This document shows positions 40,676-48,674 of a stretch of DNA of 64,000 bases, piece after piece. The first letter of the stretch is position 1, and each line of letters begins with the position of its first letter. Under the pieces are notes generated by a model. It did no database searches and had not been told where the DNA came from. It saw only the letters and a list, made by a program, of their open reading frames with translations. Origin of the DNA: Streptomyces sp. CHD11 (GTDB taxonomy: Bacteria; Actinomycetota; Actinomycetes; Streptomycetales; Streptomycetaceae); contig NZ_JABTTS010000020.1 of assembly GCF_018638295.1 (NCBI RefSeq), forward strand, positions 61,231 to 125,230. The letters are read 5' to 3'. The position numbers and the translations under genes were made by a program.

Positions 40676-42481
40676 TCAGCGCTTGGCATACTCGCGGAAG
40701 CCGCGGCCGGTCTTCCGGCCGAGGCAGCCCGCGGCCACCAGGTGCTCCAGCAGCGGCGCCGGGGCCAGCCCCGGGTCGCGGAACTCGCGGTGCAGGACCT
40801 TCTCGATGGCCAGCGAGACGTCCAGCCCGACGACGTCCAGCAGCTCGAAGGGGCCCATCGGGTAGCCGCCGCCCAGCTTCATCGCGGCGTCGATGTCGTC
40901 GAGCGAGGCGTAGTGCTCCTGCACCATCTTGACCGCGTTGTTCAGGTACGGGAAGAGCAGCGCGTTCACGATGAACCCGGCCCGGTCACCGCAGTCCACG
41001 GCGTGCTTGCGGATCGTGCCGCAGACCTCCCGCACGGTGGCGTGGACGTCGTCGGCCGTCAGCACCGTACGCACCACCTCGACCAGCTTCATGGCCGGCG
41101 CGGGGTTGAAGAAGTGCATGCCGATCACGTCCTCGGGACGCGAGGTGGCACGGGCGCAGGCGACCACCGGGAGGGAGGAGGTGGTGGTGGCGAGCACCGC
41201 GCCCGGCTTGCACACCTTGTCCAGCGTCGCGAACAGCTGCCGCTTGACCTCGAGATCCTCGGCCACCGCCTCCACCGCGAGATCCACGTCGGCGAAGTCG
41301 TCGTAGGTGCCCGTCGGACGCACCCGCTCCAGGGTCTGGGCGGCCGCCTCCGCGGTCATCCGGCCCCTGTCGACCGAGCGCGCCAGGTTCTTCCCGATCC
41401 GGGCCCTGGCGCTCCGGGCCTTCTCCTCGCTGCGGGCGGCCAGGACCACCTCGTAGCCCGCCTTGGCGAACACCTCGGCGATCCCGGAGGCCATGGTGCC
41501 GGAGCCCGCGACGCCCACCGAGCGCACCGTGCGGCCCCCGGCCGCGGAGCCGTCCCCGCCCGGGGTGAGGGAGTCGGTCACGACCGTGCCGCTGCCCGGC
41601 GCCTCGTACGTGTAGAAACCGCGCCCCGCCTTGCGGCCGGTCAGGCCCGCCTCGCTGAGCTGCTTGAGCACCGGGGCAGGGGCGTGCAGCCGGTCGCGGG
41701 ACTCGGTGTACATGGCCTCCAGGACCGTCCGCGCGGTGTCGATGCCGATCAGGTCGAGCAGCGCCAGCGGGCCCATCGGCAGACCGCAGCCCAGCCGCAT
41801 GGCGGCGTCGATGTCCTCACGGGAGGCGTAGCGGGCCTCGTACATCGCGGCCGCCTGGTTGAGGTAGCCGAACAGCAGGCCGTCGGCGACGAATCCGGGC
41901 CGGTCGCCGACCGCCACCGGCTCCTTGCCCAGAACCAGGGCGAGATCGGTGACGGCGGAGACGGCCGAGGGGGCGGTCAGCACCGAGGAGACGATCTCCA
42001 CCAGCTTCATCGCGGGCGCCGGGTTGAAGAAGTGCATGCCCAGTACCCGTTCCGGGTGGGCCGAGTCGGCGGCGAGCCGGGTGACGGACAGGGCGTTGGT
42101 GCCGGTCGCCAGAATGGTCTCCGGCCGCACGATGCCGTCGAGTTCACGGAAGATCTGGTGCTTGATCTCGTACGACTCCGGGGCCACCTCGATCACCAGA
42201 TCGGCGTCGGCCGCGGCCGTGAGAGCGGTGGCGGTGGTGACGCGGGCGAGCAGGTCCGCGCGCTGCCCTTCGGTGAGCCGGCCGCGCTCCACGGCGCGGG
42301 CGGTCGAGGCCTCCAGGGCGGCGACGCACTGCGCCGCCTGGGCCTCGCCGACATCGATGCCGACGACGTCACGGCCGGCCGCGGCGAGCACCTCGGCGAT
42401 GCCGGTGCCCATGGTGCCGAGACCGATCACGGCGACGGTCCGGACGGGGGACAGGGAAGTGTCGGACTGGGGAGTGGCCAT
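40676..42481 (-). CDS. double-domain 3-hydroxybutyryl-CoA dehydrogenase
   Basis: Protein of 601 residues consisting of two complete 3-hydroxyacyl-CoA dehydrogenase units in tandem (about 12-295 and 318-601), each with a Rossmann GxGxMxxGIA start. The second unit keeps all four catalytic-site residues of the family (Ser435, His456, Glu468, Asn506, aligned to human HAD Ser137/His158/Glu170/Asn208). The first keeps His150 and Glu162 but has Asn129 for Ser and Asp200 for Asn. Ordinary enzymes are one unit of about 285 residues. It would interconvert acetoacetyl-CoA and 3-hydroxybutyryl-CoA, the precursor of crotonyl-CoA for Ccr. The ATG at 42481 precedes the first NAD-binding strand. Confidence 0.93.
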   Translation of the reverse strand: MATPQSDTSLSPVRTVAVIGLGTMGTGIAEVLAAAGRDVVGIDVGEAQAAQCVAALEASTARAVERGRLTEGQRADLLARVTTATALTAAADADLVIEVAPESYEIKHQIFRELDGIVRPETILATGTNALSVTRLAADSAHPERVLGMHFFNPAPAMKLVEIVSSVLTAPSAVSAVTDLALVLGKEPVAVGDRPGFVADGLLFGYLNQAAAMYEARYASREDIDAAMRLGCGLPMGPLALLDLIGIDTARTVLEAMYTESRDRLHAPAPVLKQLSEAGLTGRKAGRGFYTYEAPGSGTVVTDSLTPGGDGSAAGGRTVRSVGVAGSGTMASGIAEVFAKAGYEVVLAARSEEKARSARARIGKNLARSVDRGRMTAEAAAQTLERVRPTGTYDDFADVDLAVEAVAEDLEVKRQLFATLDKVCKPGAVLATTTSSLPVVACARATSRPEDVIGMHFFNPAPAMKLVEVVRTVLTADDVHATVREVCGTIRKHAVDCGDRAGFIVNALLFPYLNNAVKMVQEHYASLDDIDAAMKLGGGYPMGPFELLDVVGLDVSLAIEKVLHREFRDPGLAPAPLLEHLVAAGCLGRKTGRGFREYAKR

Positions 42482-42836
42482 CGCGGGACTCCAGGAATGA
42501 GGGTGACGGCGGGAGGACACGTCCGGGTGCGCCGGAGAGCGCACCGGGTACGTGCGGGATGCGGGTGTGGACCGGGCTGCGAGCGCACACGCCCGGTGCC
42601 GCCGAACGAGCGGCGGTGAATCCGACCGGCCCTGTCCCGGGGCCGAGCCGTACTGCGGTACACGGGGTACCGAACCGACTGCGACTCACGACGGCCGCGT
42701 CACCAGACCGCCATGAGGAGGGTAGCGAGTGGGTAACTCGCTCGTCTGAGCCTAACTCGCGGGTAACGAGCGCGCCAGCCCCCGGGTTTGTGATGTACGT
42801 CCCGGGCACCGCGCCGGGCCTCTAACCTCTGGGGGC
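42482..42836. other. 355-bp divergent promoter region with repeated TAACTCGC elements
   Basis: The region separates the minus-strand dehydrogenase from the plus-strand HEAT-repeat gene. At 42725-42770 TAACTCGC occurs twice (42734-42741 and 42753-42760) and GGGTAAC twice (42731-42737 and 42761-42767). GCGAG...CTCGC forms a small inverted repeat at 42725-42741. These look like binding sites for a dimeric repressor, possibly the TetR protein at 39679-40497. The rest of the region shows nothing clear. Confidence 0.45.
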
Positions 42837-43442
42837 ATGGACGAAGAGTTGCGATCGCTCACGGAGCGCTTACGGAAGGAGTCGGGCGGGTCGGCGGCAT
42901 ACGGCCGCCTCCTGGCCATCGACGACCCCGACACCCTGGCCACGGTCCTCACCGCCCCCGGACAGCCGCTGTGGGCACGGGAACTGGCCGCGTTCCGGCT
43001 GGGGCTGGCCGGGGACCGGCGGGCCTTCGAGGTGCTCGTCCTGCTCCTCAACCACCGTGACCCGCCGCGCTGCGCCGCCGCCGCCCACGCCCTCGCCCGC
43101 CTCGGCGACCCGCGCACGGCCCGCGCCGCCGCCGCCCTCGCCACCAACGAACTCCGCGTCGCCTACGCCCTGCACCCCGTCCGCCTGCTGGCCGAACTGC
43201 GCGCCCCCGAAGCCGTACCGGCCCTGATCACCACCCTGCGGCGCAGGCTGCGCCCCCACGACCCCTACCGCCGGATCGCCCTCGCCTGCGTGGAGGGACT
43301 GGGCGAACTCGGTGACCCGCGCGCCGTACCCGTACTGACCGAGTCCCTCGCCCACCCTCCGCTGGCCGTGGCGGCGGCGGGCGCCCTGGCCAGGATCCCC
43401 CGGCAGGGGGCCCGCCGGGGCCGGATCCCCGGACAGCGCTAG
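42837..43442 (+). CDS. HEAT-repeat protein
   Basis: Small protein of 201 residues made almost entirely of paired Ala/Leu-rich helices of HEAT/PBS-lyase type. Repeated elements include AFRLGLAGDRRAFEVLVLLL, AAHALARLGDPRTARAAAAL, and GLGELGDPRAVPVLTESLAH. Such repeats are protein-binding scaffolds; no catalytic residues are visible. It is a single gene facing the GNAT pseudogene. The ATG at 42837 is preceded by CTGGGGG, a weak ribosome site. Partner unknown. Confidence 0.8.
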   Translation: MDEELRSLTERLRKESGGSAAYGRLLAIDDPDTLATVLTAPGQPLWARELAAFRLGLAGDRRAFEVLVLLLNHRDPPRCAAAAHALARLGDPRTARAAAALATNELRVAYALHPVRLLAELRAPEAVPALITTLRRRLRPHDPYRRIALACVEGLGELGDPRAVPVLTESLAHPPLAVAAAGALARIPRQGARRGRIPGQR

Positions 43443-43641
43443 CTCCGGCTGCCGGCCGGTGCGACCTGCCCCCGCGCCGCGCCCGGGGGCCGATCGGCCG
43501 GGCGCGCCGACGGGACCGCCCGCCACTGTCCGTGCCGGGCCGGCAGGGAGGGAGCGCGGGTCCCGGCGAGGCGCAGTCCGTCGTGGCCGGCCGGCGGGGC
43601 ATCCGGGGGCCGGAGTTCCGGGCGGCGCCCGGGCGCCACCG

Positions 43642-44169
43642 TCAGCCGGTGAGCTGCTTCACGTACCGCGCCTCGGGCACCGCGACCCCGTCCACCTCGA
43701 AGGGCTCCTCGGCGCCGTCCGCGGCGAACCCCGCGCGCTCGTAGAAGCGGCGGGCGCGGGTGTTGTCCCTGAGCACCCACAGGTACATGCGCCGGTGACC
43801 GGCGGTGGCGCAGCGGTGGACCGCCTAGGTCAGCAGGGTCCGTCCCACGCCCCGGCCGATGCGCTCGGGAGCCAGATAGAGGGCGTACAACTCGGCATCC
43901 CCGGTGCGCGCCTCGCCGTCCCGGTACGGACCGAACGCGGCCCATCCCGCGAGTTCGCCGCCCTCCGCCTCGGCGACCAGGTTGACCACGCTGCCGTCGC
44001 CCGAGGCCAGGCGCGCGCGACGCCGCTCGGCGTCCGCCCCGATGTCGAGACCGTCGAGGTGGGACTGCGGGACAAGACCCCGGTACGCGTGCCGCCACCC
44101 GCGGATCCGCATCGCGGCCACGCCCTCGCAGTCACCGGCGGTCATGTGCCGCAGCAGCAGCCCGCTCAT
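43642..44169 (-). pseudogene. GNAT N-acetyltransferase interrupted by an in-frame amber codon
   Basis: From the ATG at 44169 the frame encodes LLLRHMTAGDCEGVAAMRIRGW, then GWAAFGPYRDG, and the acetyl-CoA motif LYLAPERIGRGVGRTLLT. It meets TAG at 43825-43827 (codon 115). Beyond the stop the same frame continues without shift for 60 codons with the expected GNAT end: AVHRCATAGHRRMYLWVL, NTRARRFYERAGF, and YVKQLTG before TGA at 43642-43644. Restoring one codon (CAG to TAG is the simplest change) would give a normal 175-residue protein. The terminal part without domain B is unlikely to fold. A recent nonsense mutation is inferred. Confidence 0.85.
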
Positions 44170-44595
44170 GCGCACGGTACGTGTCCCGGCGCGGGCCGCG
44201 CGGACGGCCGGCAGGCGCGCCAAGTCCGCCACCGGGAAGGGGATTCGCCCGACGGTCGCGAAGGTCGCCCCGGCGTCGCCCCCGCCGACGGCGTCGGCCT
44301 TCTCGTCCGGGGCGGGCCGGCCGGGGACGGCGGCGAGGCGGCCCGTGTCCGACACGCACGGGGGTGCCGCGCGGCGGGAGCCATGCCGGCGGGGACGCGG
44401 GGCAGGTGACGCATGCGCTCATCATGGACCACGGGTACGACTGCCCGTCCCCGACGCGGCGTCAGGCGCTCGGGGCCACCTGCTCGTCGGGCTCCGGCCG
44501 ACCGCCGGACACATGCCGCTCATGTCCCGTGACCGCCCCGGGTTTTGGCGCGAATCCAACTGTGGATAACGGATCAGCACAGGCCAGGTAACTTG
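44170..44595. other. about 425 bp without a convincing gene
   Basis: The reading frame of the GNAT remnant continues open upstream for 62 codons to 44355, but the residues are Arg/Ala-rich and unlike any GNAT N-terminus. No other frame shows a domain. The right end leads into the DUF805 promoter. The segment may be debris from an older gene; nothing identifiable remains. Confidence 0.4.
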
Positions 44596-44624
44596 TTGAC
44601 CCGTCTCGGTCAACCCCGTAGATT
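44596..44624 (+). promoter_or_regulatory. sigma-HrdB-type promoter of the DUF805 gene with overlapping inverted repeat
   Basis: TTGACC (44596-44601) and TAGATT (44619-44624) are separated by exactly 17 bases, a near-ideal vegetative promoter 53 bases upstream of the DUF805 ATG. The -35 hexamer is also the left half of a perfect inverted repeat, TTGACC-N6-GGTCAA (44596-44613), which fits a repressor site covering the promoter. Confidence 0.7.
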
Positions 44625-44676
44625 CCGCGCTGGCTTGATTCGTTCGATCAAGTTTTCGCACATCCCTGGGGGACCC

Positions 44677-45033
44677 ATGAACTACTACCTGGACGTCATC
44701 AAGAAGTACGCCGTGTTCACCGGGCGGGCACGCCGCCAGGAATACTGGATGTTCGCCCTGTTCAACGTGGGCATCGTGCTCGTACTGTCGATCATCGACA
44801 TGGTCGCCCTGGGCGCCAACGTCCTCGTCCCGCTCTACAGCCTCGCGGTCCTTCTCCCGAACCTGGGCGTCACCGTCCGCCGTCTCCACGACACGGGCCG
44901 CTCGGGCTGGTGGTGTCTCATCGCCCTCGTCCCGGTGGTCGGCGTGATCGTGCTCATCGTCTTCCTGGCGACCGAGGGCAACCAGGCCGGTGACAAGTAC
45001 GGCCCCAACCCGAAGTACGTCCCGACGGCCTGA
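44677..45033 (+). CDS. DUF805 family membrane protein
   Basis: Protein of 118 residues with three predicted helices. The family start YAVFTGRARRQEYWMFALFN is followed by VTVRRLHDTGRSGWWCLIALVP, containing the conserved RRLHDTGRSGWW motif, and ends GDKYGPNPKY. DUF805 proteins are small inner-membrane proteins of unknown function. The ATG at 44677 follows CTGGGGGAC. It is a single gene with a strong promoter and a possible operator. Confidence 0.9.
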   Translation: MNYYLDVIKKYAVFTGRARRQEYWMFALFNVGIVLVLSIIDMVALGANVLVPLYSLAVLLPNLGVTVRRLHDTGRSGWWCLIALVPVVGVIVLIVFLATEGNQAGDKYGPNPKYVPTA

Positions 45034-45067
45034 GGCCCACGGCCGGCGGCCCGTCACATGGCCCCCA

Positions 45068-45102
45068 GCGGTGCCCGTCGGCCGAGCGCCGACGGGCACC
45101 GC
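45068..45102. terminator. bidirectional terminator, 15-bp perfect stem
   Basis: Arms 45068-45082 and 45088-45102 pair without mismatch around CGAGC. The element lies 35 bases after the DUF805 stop and 21 bases before the stop of the convergent protease gene, serving both. Confidence 0.85.
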
Positions 45103-45122
45103 AACGGTTCACGGCCCTGGCT

Positions 45123-46706
45123 CTACCCCCGGAAGCCGAGCAGGCCGTGCAGGGTGGAGCCGCGGGCCGTGCTCGGTGCCGCCTTCGACGTCAGCGGTTT
45201 CGGATCGGGCAGCGCCGCGCACACCGCGTCGGCCTCACCACCACCCTCGCGCGGCACGGTCCCGTCCGCGAGATAGGCCGCCAGATGGCGGTCCAGGCAG
45301 GCGTTCCCGCTCAGCGTGATGCCGTGGTTGCCGCTGCCGGACTCGACCACCAGTCCGGAGCCCGCCAGCAGCCGGTGGACGGTGACACCGCCCTGGTACG
45401 GCGTCGCCGCGTCGTCCGTCGCCTGGAACAGCAGCGCCGGCGGCAGCTCGCTGTTGGCGTTCACGCGCTCCGGGCGCAGGGACTCCGTCGGCCAGAACGC
45501 GCACGGCGCGTTGTACCAGGCGTTGTTCCAGGCCATGAACGGGGCTCGCTCGTACATCTCCCAGTTGTCCTTGCGCCACTGCGCCCAGTCACGCGGCCAC
45601 GAGGCGTCCCGGCACTCGACGGCCGTGTAGACGCTGTAGCCGTTGTCGCCGGAGGCGTCGTTCGAGCCGAAGTTCTCGTACGCCTCGATCAGCGGCCCGG
45701 CGTCCCCGTCGTTCACGTACGACGCGAACGCCTCGGCGAGATAGGGCCAGTAGCCGTTGTAGTAGCCGCCGGGGATGTAGGTGTCCTCCAGCTCGGCGGC
45801 GCCCACCCGGCCGCCGGCCGGGTCCTTCTTCAGCTCCGCGCGCATGGCGTACCACTTGGCCTCGATCTTCTCCGCGTCGGTGCCGAGACGGTACGCCGGG
45901 TCGTACTTGGCCACCCAGTCCATGAAGGCCCGGTGGCGGCTGTTGAAGGCGTGGTTCTGGTTCAGGTTGGCGTCGTACCAGACCTCGGTGGGGTCGACCA
46001 CCGAGTCCAGGACCAGCCGCCGTACCCGCTGGGGGAACAGCTTGGCGTAGACGGTGCCCAGGTAGGTGCCGTAGGAGTAGCCGAAGTAGTTGATCCGCTT
46101 CGCGCCGAGGGCCTGCCGGATCACGTCCATGTCGCGCACCGTGGCGCCGGTGTTGATGTGCGGCAGCACATCGCCGTACTTCCTGCCGCAGGCCTCGGCG
46201 AAGGACTTCGCCCGCTCCAGACCCGCCCGCTCCACCTCGGGCGATGTGGGCACCGAGTCCGGGCGGACCGGGCCGAAGTGGTCCGGCGCGCAGTTCAGCG
46301 CGGGCTCGCTCGCGCCGACCCCGCGCGGGTCGAAGCCGATGACGTCGTACTGGGCGGCCACCTTCGCCGGCAGCGACGACGCCACGAACCCGGCGAGCGT
46401 CAGACCGCTGCCGCCGGGGCCGCCCGGGTTCACCAGCAGGGGGCCCTGGTACTTCTCCGCGGTGTGCGGGACGCGGGACAGCGCGAGCGTGATCGTCCGC
46501 CCGGTGGGGTCGGAGTGGTCGAGCGGCACGTCGACGGAGGCGCACTGCAGCGTCGGGTAGTCGTCGGTGCCGCACTTCTTCCACGCCGGCTTCGCGGCGT
46601 GGAAGGGTTCCGCGGCGCGCGGCGTGCCGGCTTCGGCGGGGACGGCCGTGAAACATCCGGCCAGGACGACGGCGGCACCGCACAGCACGGCTGCGCGTTC
46701 TCTCAT
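45123..46706 (-). CDS. secreted alpha/beta-hydrolase, tripeptidyl-aminopeptidase type
   Basis: Exported serine hydrolase of 527 residues, SlpD/SlpE/Tap family. A short signal sequence with a lipobox (VVLAGC, Cys at about 18) suggests a lipoprotein. NPGGPGGSG forms the oxyanion loop, GYSYGTYLG carries the nucleophile Ser, and ATDDAATP and SGNHGIT hold the catalytic Asp and His. FDPRGVGASEPALNC is typical of the family. It would remove short peptides from protein N-termini outside the cell. The ATG at 46706 starts the signal sequence; the preceding frame residues have none. Single gene with its own promoter. Confidence 0.92.
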   Translation of the reverse strand: MRERAAVLCGAAVVLAGCFTAVPAEAGTPRAAEPFHAAKPAWKKCGTDDYPTLQCASVDVPLDHSDPTGRTITLALSRVPHTAEKYQGPLLVNPGGPGGSGLTLAGFVASSLPAKVAAQYDVIGFDPRGVGASEPALNCAPDHFGPVRPDSVPTSPEVERAGLERAKSFAEACGRKYGDVLPHINTGATVRDMDVIRQALGAKRINYFGYSYGTYLGTVYAKLFPQRVRRLVLDSVVDPTEVWYDANLNQNHAFNSRHRAFMDWVAKYDPAYRLGTDAEKIEAKWYAMRAELKKDPAGGRVGAAELEDTYIPGGYYNGYWPYLAEAFASYVNDGDAGPLIEAYENFGSNDASGDNGYSVYTAVECRDASWPRDWAQWRKDNWEMYERAPFMAWNNAWYNAPCAFWPTESLRPERVNANSELPPALLFQATDDAATPYQGGVTVHRLLAGSGLVVESGSGNHGITLSGNACLDRHLAAYLADGTVPREGGGEADAVCAALPDPKPLTSKAAPSTARGSTLHGLLGFRG

Positions 46707-46853
46707 AAGGGTCCTCCCAGGACGGAGGTGCTGCGGGCCGCGACGCTCACGGCCCACGCGGCATCGTCCCGATGTGGGACCCCCGGTGAACGTGTTCCTT
46801 CGTTTGTTGACCCAATCGGGCCGCCGGATGCGCCCGGATGCCTCCGGATGCGC

Positions 46854-47909
46854 TCAGAGAAGCGTCAGCTGGGTCGGCCCGTCGGCCGGGTGCCCGGTGG
46901 CTCCGGCCGGCCCGGTGGCCTCCGCCTGCCGGAGCCGCCGGGGCATGCCCGTGCGGGTCGGGCCGATGCCGTACTCCTCGGCCAGCTCGTGCACCTGACG
47001 GGTGATCCGGCGCTGGTACCACTTCGGCGCGTAGGCCCCCTCCGCGTACAGCTGCTCGTAGCGGGCGACCAGATGCGGATGGTGCCGTGCCAGCCAGGAC
47101 GTGAACCATTCGCGGGCGCCTGGCCGCAGGTGCAGCACCAGCGGGGTGACGGAGGTGGCTCCGGCGCCCGCGACGGCCCGCACGGTCGCCCGCAGCTGGT
47201 CCGGGCGGTCGCTCAGGAAGGGGATGACCGGTGCCATCAGCACCCCGCAGTCGATGCCCTGCCCGGTGAGCGCGCGGACCACGTCCAGCCGCCGTTCGGG
47301 GGCCGGGGTGCCCGGCTCGACCGTGCGCCACAGCGTCGCGTCGGTGAAGCCCACCGAGACGGAGACGCCGACGTCGGTCACCTCGGCGGCCTGCCGCAGC
47401 AGCGGGAGGTCCCGCAGGATCAGTGTGCCCTTGGTGAGGATCGAGAACGGGTTCGCGTGGTCGCGCAGGGCGCCGAGGATGCCCGGCATCAGCCGGTAGC
47501 GGCCCTCCGCGCGCTGGTAGCAGTCGACGTTCGTCCCCATCGCTATGTGCTCGCCCTGCCAGCTCCGGGACGCCAGCCGGCGGCGCAGCAGTTCGGGCGC
47601 GTTCACCTTGACCACGATCTGGCTGTCGAAGCCGAGCCCGGTGTCGAGGTCGAGATAGCTGTGGGTCTTGCGGGCGAAGCAGTACACGCACGCGTGGGTG
47701 CATCCCCGGTAGGGGTTCACCGTCCATTCGAAGGGCATGCGGGACGCCCCCGGCACCCGGTTGACGATCGAGCGGGCCCAGATCTCGTGGAAGGTGATGC
47801 CACGGAACTCCGGGGTGTCGAAGGTGCGGGTGACCACCGCCTCCGCGCCGAACAGCGCGGCGTCGGCCCGGCTGTGTGCGGAGTCCGGTGAGAGGTTCTC
47901 CCAGCGCAT
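46854..47909 (-). CDS. radical SAM protein, Rv2578c family
   Basis: Cytoplasmic iron-sulfur enzyme of 351 residues. The radical SAM cluster motif RGCTHACVYCFARKTH gives Cys-x3-Cys-x2-Cys, preceded by WTVNPYRG, and GTNVDCYQRAEGRYRLM and ILTKGTLILRDLPLL follow, as in spore-photoproduct-lyase-like/Rv2578c proteins. The ATG at 47909 has the strong ribosome site GAGGAGG five bases upstream. Substrate unknown in this family. It is divergent from the SRPBCC gene. Confidence 0.9.
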   Translation of the reverse strand: MRWENLSPDSAHSRADAALFGAEAVVTRTFDTPEFRGITFHEIWARSIVNRVPGASRMPFEWTVNPYRGCTHACVYCFARKTHSYLDLDTGLGFDSQIVVKVNAPELLRRRLASRSWQGEHIAMGTNVDCYQRAEGRYRLMPGILGALRDHANPFSILTKGTLILRDLPLLRQAAEVTDVGVSVSVGFTDATLWRTVEPGTPAPERRLDVVRALTGQGIDCGVLMAPVIPFLSDRPDQLRATVRAVAGAGATSVTPLVLHLRPGAREWFTSWLARHHPHLVARYEQLYAEGAYAPKWYQRRITRQVHELAEEYGIGPTRTGMPRRLRQAEATGPAGATGHPADGPTQLTLL

Positions 47910-48067
47910 GACGCCTCCTCGGTAGTCCTGGCCCCACAATAGAACAAGTGTTCCCGTGATCGTGCGAGCGACATCTTCGGTCACATCCGGAACCCCCGAT
48001 TTGGTGGCCGGGTACGGGGGTGGTTGGCTTGGCCCGACCCTGACACCCCATGCCCTGGAGGAAAGCG

Positions 48068-48511
48068 ATGGCGCAGGTCGAGGCCACTACGGAGCGGATC
48101 GTCGCGGCGGACGCGGAAACGGTGTTCGATGCCCTCGCCGACTACAGCGGGACCCGCGCGAAGCTGCTGCCCGAGCAGTACAGCGAGTACGAGGTCAGGG
48201 AGGGCGGCGACGGTGAGGGCACCCTCGTGCACTGGAAGCTCCAGGCCACCAGCAAGCGGGTGCGCGACTGCCTCCTGGAGGTCACCGAGCCGACCGACGG
48301 TGAACTGGTCGAGAAGGACCGCAACTCCTCGATGGTCACCACCTGGCGGGTCACCCCGGCCGGCGAGGGCCGCTCCCGGGTCGTCGTGACCACCGTCTGG
48401 GACGGTGCCGGCGGCATCGGCGGCTTCTTCGAGCGGACCTTCGCGCCCAAGGGCCTCGCCAGGATCTACGACGCACTGCTGGTCAAACTGGCCGCCGAGG
48501 TCGAGAAGTAG
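48068..48511 (+). CDS. SRPBCC (START/polyketide-cyclase-like) family protein
   Basis: Small lipid- or ligand-binding-fold protein of 147 residues: TTERIVAADAETVFDALADYSG at the start, WKLQATSKRVRDCLLEV in the centre, and FERTFAPKGLARIYDALLVKL as the long C-terminal helix. No catalytic motif is evident. The ATG at 48068 follows CTGGAGGAAAG. It is a single gene followed by a terminator hairpin. It could be a carrier, a sensor or an immunity-type protein; its context says nothing decisive. Confidence 0.87.
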   Translation: MAQVEATTERIVAADAETVFDALADYSGTRAKLLPEQYSEYEVREGGDGEGTLVHWKLQATSKRVRDCLLEVTEPTDGELVEKDRNSSMVTTWRVTPAGEGRSRVVVTTVWDGAGGIGGFFERTFAPKGLARIYDALLVKLAAEVEK

Positions 48512-48536
48512 CCGTCATTGGGCTCTCAAGAACCTA

Positions 48537-48568
48537 GAACCGGTGGGGAGTTGGCTTCTCACCGGTTC
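48537..48568 (+). terminator. terminator of the SRPBCC gene
   Basis: GAACCGGTG (48537-48545) pairs with CACCGGTTC (48560-48568), and the stem can extend inwards with GU pairs to a loop of four bases. It lies 25 bases after the stop. Confidence 0.7.
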
Positions 48569-48674
48569 GGGTGATCTGTCGACGGACCGGCTCTGTCCCG
48601 TAACTCGTCGCGCTTGCTCGTAGTTGTCGCTTTTACGCGGGAATTGTCCGGCGGTGCGACGAGGGGAGCGGCAC

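Noticed and set aside
43825..44355. Short N-acetyltransferase of 176 residues starting at 44355 and ending at the amber codon
   Set aside because: It would lack the second half of the acetyl-CoA domain and carry 62 unmatched N-terminal residues; the real GNAT frame starts at 44169 and continues past the TAG.
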